NCBI GenBank assembly: GCA_937891975.1
Contig: CALAUA010000019.1
Coordinates: forward strand, 1 to 64,000
From: an uncultured Bacteroidales bacterium
GTDB lineage: Bacteria; Bacteroidota; Bacteroidia; Bacteroidales; Paludibacteraceae
Length of the DNA stretch: 64,000 bases
Direction of reading: 5' to 3'
Shown: in pieces, positions 60,686 through 64,000 of the stretch
How the letters are laid out: each line of letters begins with the position of its first letter
How positions within the stretch are numbered: the first letter of the stretch is position 1
Translations under genes and position numbers: made by a program
The notes under the pieces: model-generated
Told to the model about the DNA's origin: nothing
Database searches by the model: none
Seen by the model: the letters and a program-made list of their open reading frames with translations, nothing else

Positions 60686-63600
60686 ATGTTCGATATAAAT
60701 CGTAATACTTGTTAAACAATTCTTTCTGCTCGTAGCGCTCCATATTTTGCAATACGAAACCTAGGATTGCAGAATGATGTCCAAGAGTTGATTGTACTGA
60801 CTTACGGATTTCAGGCTTCAACGATGCACCCCAAACCATATATTCAACAGCATTATCTGCCACTTCAGTCATAATGGCATTGGCTTTGTCCATTTCACCT
60901 AACGAATAATAGATTGCAGCCATGGAAGCAGAAGTGTAGTCATATGGGATATTATACCCTGGCAACATCTCCTCTGCGAAATCTAAGACTTCGAGGCACT
61001 TATCATGTTTTCCCTCATAATAGAGTGCTTCTGCCAATTGGCAGAACATCATACGATGGGTACGACACATACGCATGGTATTCTCGTCAATATAGATACC
61101 CGGTATATTCATATTACCATATTTGAACTTATGCAACATATTGTCGTACATCACTTCGGTATTCACTCGCGGACGTCCATCCTTGCTACGTTCTGGGGTA
61201 ATACGATATGCCAATCCAGTGAGTTCGAGATACGGATTAAGCCCAAGATGATAGTCATCACCTATGGTAACAGCGAAGTACATTGGTCGTTGCCATTCGT
61301 TGGTAGAAAGCATCTCCATCACCATCATCTCCGAACGCGTGAAACGACGCGCTTTCTTGAACATAATATATTGACTATCAGGAGAAAGCACATAAAGTTG
61401 GTCACTTGGGAGATATCCTTCACCATCGCGTTTGGTGCGAGGGTCATCCGAACGCAGGAACTGGAATGCTTTGCTGACTTCGAGTGGTGCATTGAGGCGA
61501 TTCTCTACCCAAACCACCTCGTTTTTACCTGGCATAAAGTCTTTGTACTCCCACGAAATTGGCAATGCAGGTGAATTGTAATATGGACGCTTCATTTGGC
61601 TAATATACCAATCAGTTTGCAGGTAAGAGAGGTTGCAAGCACGTACATCGTTGCGCTCTTCCTCAACCTCAATATTATACCAAAGAGGGAAAGTATCATT
61701 GTCTCCATTACAGAAGATGATCGCTTCTTTATCACAGGATTTCAAGTAGTTAGCACCGAAGTCACGCGCTGCATAGCGATTAGATCGATCGTGGTCATCC
61801 CAGTTTTGTGAAGCCATTTGCGCAGGTACTAACATGGTTACAAGTACGGCAGCCGCAGCCACGGCAGTACGTGCCTTCTCGTTTTTCACTACACGATTGA
61901 GTATATCAATGAGCGCCATGACACCTATGCCAATCCAAATACAGAACGCATAGAACGAGCCCGCATATGCGTAGTCGCGCTCGCGTGGTTGATAAGGTGT
62001 CTGGTTGAGGTACACTACGATGGCTAAACCTGTAAGGAAGAACAACAAGAAGACAATTGCGAACGAACGGAATCCTTCTTTGTTCTTACCTTCGTTCTGA
62101 CGTTTGCTCAATTGCCAGAATAAGCCAATTAGACCGAGGATGAGTGGGAGGAAATAATATACGTTATGTCCCTTATTCTCACGGAGTTCGGTTGGGAGTG
62201 TAGATTGGTCACCATACAACGCGTTATCAATGAATGGAATACCCGATATCCATTGTCCTTTGGTGATATCTCCATAAGATTGAAGATCGTTTTGACGCCC
62301 CGCAAAGTTCCACATAAAGTAGCGCCAATACATAAAGTTGACTTGGTAGCGGAAGAAGAAACGAAGGTTCTCTCCGAAGGTTGGACAATATTCCGTTTTC
62401 TTCTGTCCACAATAATCGTAACGCACGCGTTTTCCTTTAACATCAGCCCAATCTTTATATGCCTGAATATGAGACTGTTGTCCAGAGTGCATACGAGGGA
62501 AGAGCATTTTGAACTCGTCCATATACTCGTAGCTAGTCTTATAGCCTGTTACGACATATCGGTCTTTCTCACCTTCTACCTTGGGTGCAGGTGCATATTG
62601 CGCGTGTCCTTTCTTTTCTACAGGTACACACATATTGCCCTTAACGTCTAGTTTGACAGGGGCATTGTAGGTTTGACCATAAAAGAGTGGTGTGTCACCA
62701 TATTGCTCACGGTTGAGGTAGTATTTGAGCGAGAAAACGTTGTCTGGTGAGTTTTGATCCATTGGGGTATCCGCAGAAGAACGAATAACAATAGCCGCAT
62801 AGCTGGCGTAGCCAATCACTACGACCGTCACCATCATAGAGATGGTATTGAGCCAACGTGCAGGGATAACTTCTTTCTTCAGGAAAAGAGCCACCAACAT
62901 GCTGATAATCAAAACCAAGCCAATCAAAGCACTCTCTCTAATAAATGGCACGCCTGCGAGCGCCATCGCCAATACGAAAGAGATAATGGTGCGAGTATTG
63001 ATGGTTGTTTCCTTCTCTATCACAGTATAACTTTCCCATATTGCCCAAGCAAGCGCCGCAGCCATAAGCACAAGATAGATTGCCAATCCTGTATTGAACG
63101 GACATCCTAACGTATTGGTAAACAGCAATTCAAACCAACCTGCAATAGTTGGAACACCTGGGATAATGCCATAGAGAATAACTGCAAGGATTGCTACCGA
63201 TATACCAAATGCGCCACATACGCCTTTCCATGAGAATTGGTGGCGACGGAAGTAGTATACGAGTACGATAGCAGGGATAGTCAAGAGGTTCAAGAGGTGG
63301 ACACCTATACTCAATCCCATAAGATAAGCGATGAGAATCAGCCACTTATCAGAGCCTTCTTCATCTGCATGTTCGTCCCATTTGAGGATAAGCCAAAAGA
63401 CTACTGCCGTAAAAAGGGAAGATAGTGCATAGACCTCACCTTCAACCGCCGAGAACCAGAACGTGTCGGAGAATGTGTATGCCAACGCACCTACGGCACC
63501 TGCTCCGAGAAGGGCGATGCCCTGTGGCATTGTGTAGGATGGTGTAGCGTTGTGTAGCGGTTGGATGAGTTTGCGCCCGAGGGCGGTGATGGTCCAGAAG

Positions 63601-63878
63601 AGGAACAAGATAGTGAACGCCGAAGCCAATGCCGAAAGGGCATTCACGCACATTGCCACGTGCGCTGTATCACTAGCAAAGAGTGAGAAGAAATGCCCTA
63701 AAAGCATGAAGAAAGGTGCCCCAGGTGGGTGACCTACGTCTAACTTATGTGCACTTACAATAAACTCGCCACAGTCCCAGAAAGAGGCCGTTGGCTCCAT
63801 CGTCAAAAGATAGGTTGCGGCAGCGATAGCAAAGACTAGCCATCCACAAATCCTATTCCACAGTTTGAAATTTTTCAT
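60672..63878 (-). CDS. DUF2723 membrane protein (protein O-mannosyltransferase-like)
   Basis: The 1068-residue protein has an N-terminal GT-C-like part with a helix, then M-E-P-T-A-S-F-W-D-C-G-E-F (the acidic loop typical of the family), about 12-14 membrane helices through about residue 740, and a soluble periplasmic C-terminal part with W-E-Y-K-D-F-M-P-G and TPR-like helices. DUF2723 is frequent in Bacteroidetes and related to PMT-type glycosyltransferases, but its reaction is not established as far as I know. A 10-bp repeat (63533-63572) lies in an external loop near residues 102-115. Confidence 0.9.
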   Translation of the reverse strand: MKNFKLWNRICGWLVFAIAAATYLLTMEPTASFWDCGEFIVSAHKLDVGHPPGAPFFMLLGHFFSLFASDTAHVAMCVNALSALASAFTILFLFWTITALGRKLIQPLHNATPSYTMPQGIALLGAGAVGALAYTFSDTFWFSAVEGEVYALSSLFTAVVFWLILKWDEHADEEGSDKWLILIAYLMGLSIGVHLLNLLTIPAIVLVYYFRRHQFSWKGVCGAFGISVAILAVILYGIIPGVPTIAGWFELLFTNTLGCPFNTGLAIYLVLMAAALAWAIWESYTVIEKETTINTRTIISFVLAMALAGVPFIRESALIGLVLIISMLVALFLKKEVIPARWLNTISMMVTVVVIGYASYAAIVIRSSADTPMDQNSPDNVFSLKYYLNREQYGDTPLFYGQTYNAPVKLDVKGNMCVPVEKKGHAQYAPAPKVEGEKDRYVVTGYKTSYEYMDEFKMLFPRMHSGQQSHIQAYKDWADVKGKRVRYDYCGQKKTEYCPTFGENLRFFFRYQVNFMYWRYFMWNFAGRQNDLQSYGDITKGQWISGIPFIDNALYGDQSTLPTELRENKGHNVYYFLPLILGLIGLFWQLSKRQNEGKNKEGFRSFAIVFLLFFLTGLAIVVYLNQTPYQPRERDYAYAGSFYAFCIWIGIGVMALIDILNRVVKNEKARTAVAAAAVLVTMLVPAQMASQNWDDHDRSNRYAARDFGANYLKSCDKEAIIFCNGDNDTFPLWYNIEVEEERNDVRACNLSYLQTDWYISQMKRPYYNSPALPISWEYKDFMPGKNEVVWVENRLNAPLEVSKAFQFLRSDDPRTKRDGEGYLPSDQLYVLSPDSQYIMFKKARRFTRSEMMVMEMLSTNEWQRPMYFAVTIGDDYHLGLNPYLELTGLAYRITPERSKDGRPRVNTEVMYDNMLHKFKYGNMNIPGIYIDENTMRMCRTHRMMFCQLAEALYYEGKHDKCLEVLDFAEEMLPGYNIPYDYTSASMAAIYYSLGEMDKANAIMTEVADNAVEYMVWGASLKPEIRKSVQSTLGHHSAILGFVLQNMERYEQKELFNKYYDLYRTYASR
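63533..63572. repeat. in-frame 10-bp repeat in the DUF2723 gene
   Basis: TGTGTAGGAT, GGTGTAGCGT, TGTGTAGCGG is the reverse-complement class of the repeat at 14-53, encoding N-A-T-P-S-Y-T-M between helices. Confidence 0.75.
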
Positions 63879-63888
63879 AAAAAAGTAT

Positions 63889-63936
63889 TGTTCAATGCGC
63901 CCACGGCGCGTTCAAAATTGTTCAATATAGTCCAAT
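63889..63936. repeat. TTGTTCAA repeat with a hairpin module
   Basis: TTGTTCAA flanks TGCGCCCACGGCGCGTTC (GCGCC/GGCGC stem) and appears again after it. It lies in the leader of the DUF2723 gene, between promoter and start. Confidence 0.7.
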
Positions 63937-63962
63937 TTTGCCATTTTGGGGCAATTTGGGTA

Positions 63963-63993
63963 CAAAGGTAGGAAATTTTTACGAAATATGCAA
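63963..63993 (-). promoter_or_regulatory. promoter for the DUF2723-CobW operon
   Basis: On minus, TTG (63993-63991), 20 bp, TACCTTTG (63970-63963). The start at about 63956 places the TTGTTCAA/hairpin repeat in the 5' leader. Confidence 0.88.
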
Positions 63994-64000
63994 ATATAAG

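Overview
The window looks like a chromosomal segment of a gut- or rumen-type Bacteroidales bacterium. The reasons are a SusC/SusD pair, the Bacteroidetes promoter (TTG, about 20 bp, TAnnTTTG, nearly always TACCTTTG), weak ribosome binding sites, and families typical of this phylum: DUF4293, DUF2723, bactofilin, a PorE-like OmpA lipoprotein, an Mpi-type invertase, and a secreted protein with a type IX-like C-terminal tail. I cannot name a genus from sequence alone.

Layout. 51-320 is a small membrane protein. 401-5563 (minus) is a SusCD nutrient-uptake pair with no enzymes beside it. 5835-19725 (minus) is a long close-packed run: DUF4293, a sugar N-acetyltransferase, a DUF559 nuclease-like protein, rseP, dxr, a degenerate M23 protein, class I fumarase, a glycosyltransferase, a Wzi-like barrel, a sugar-phosphate transferase, an OmpH/Skp-like chaperone, DUF1015 and bactofilin. 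20445-27701 (plus) holds a small membrane protein, the PorE-like lipoprotein, thyA, folA, an S9 peptidase, fabG and the invertase. A tRNA-Glu follows on minus. 28033-32669 (plus) is nadE, dsbD-like and rlmB. 32670-33639 is a complex intergenic region with a broken gene and a strongly folded RNA candidate in front of a 1517-residue repeat-rich surface protein (33640-38193). 38603-42235 (plus) is mscS, gph, an aldo/keto reductase and a BASS transporter. 42184-44162 (minus) is folC, PspC and a PepSY-like lipoprotein. 44377-49072 (plus) is dxs, trkA and trkH. Two MBOAT/SGNH acylation pairs lie back to back at 49299-51741 (minus) and 52625-55865 (plus). The minus pair has a long folded leader with mutually exclusive helices. 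55898-59360 (plus) is coaE, a metallo-hydrolase, a dolichol-phosphate-mannose-synthase-like transferase and an active-type M23 peptidase. 59441-63878 (minus) is a DUF2723 membrane protein and a His-rich CobW GTPase.

Much of the gene content serves the cell envelope: polysaccharide synthesis and export, O-acylation, periplasmic proteolysis and folding, and wall hydrolysis. The rest is core metabolism (MEP isoprenoid pathway, folate/dTMP, NAD, CoA, K+ uptake).

The most unusual signal is a dispersed system of very short tandem repeats with 7-, 8-, 9- or 10-bp periods. They fill intergenic junctions and also sit in frame inside many conserved enzymes (dxs, nadE, dsbD, rlmB, gph, coaE, folC, S9 peptidase, CobW, DUF2723, MBOAT). 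Several copies are split by a small GTAG-hairpin-GTCC module flanked on both sides by the same repeat word. A separate GC-rich palindrome family forms an array at 7350-7631 and is inserted in frame in dxr and rlmB. The nearest precedents I know are cyanobacterial heptamer STRR repeats and Rickettsia palindromic elements; I know of no description of this combination in Bacteroidales.
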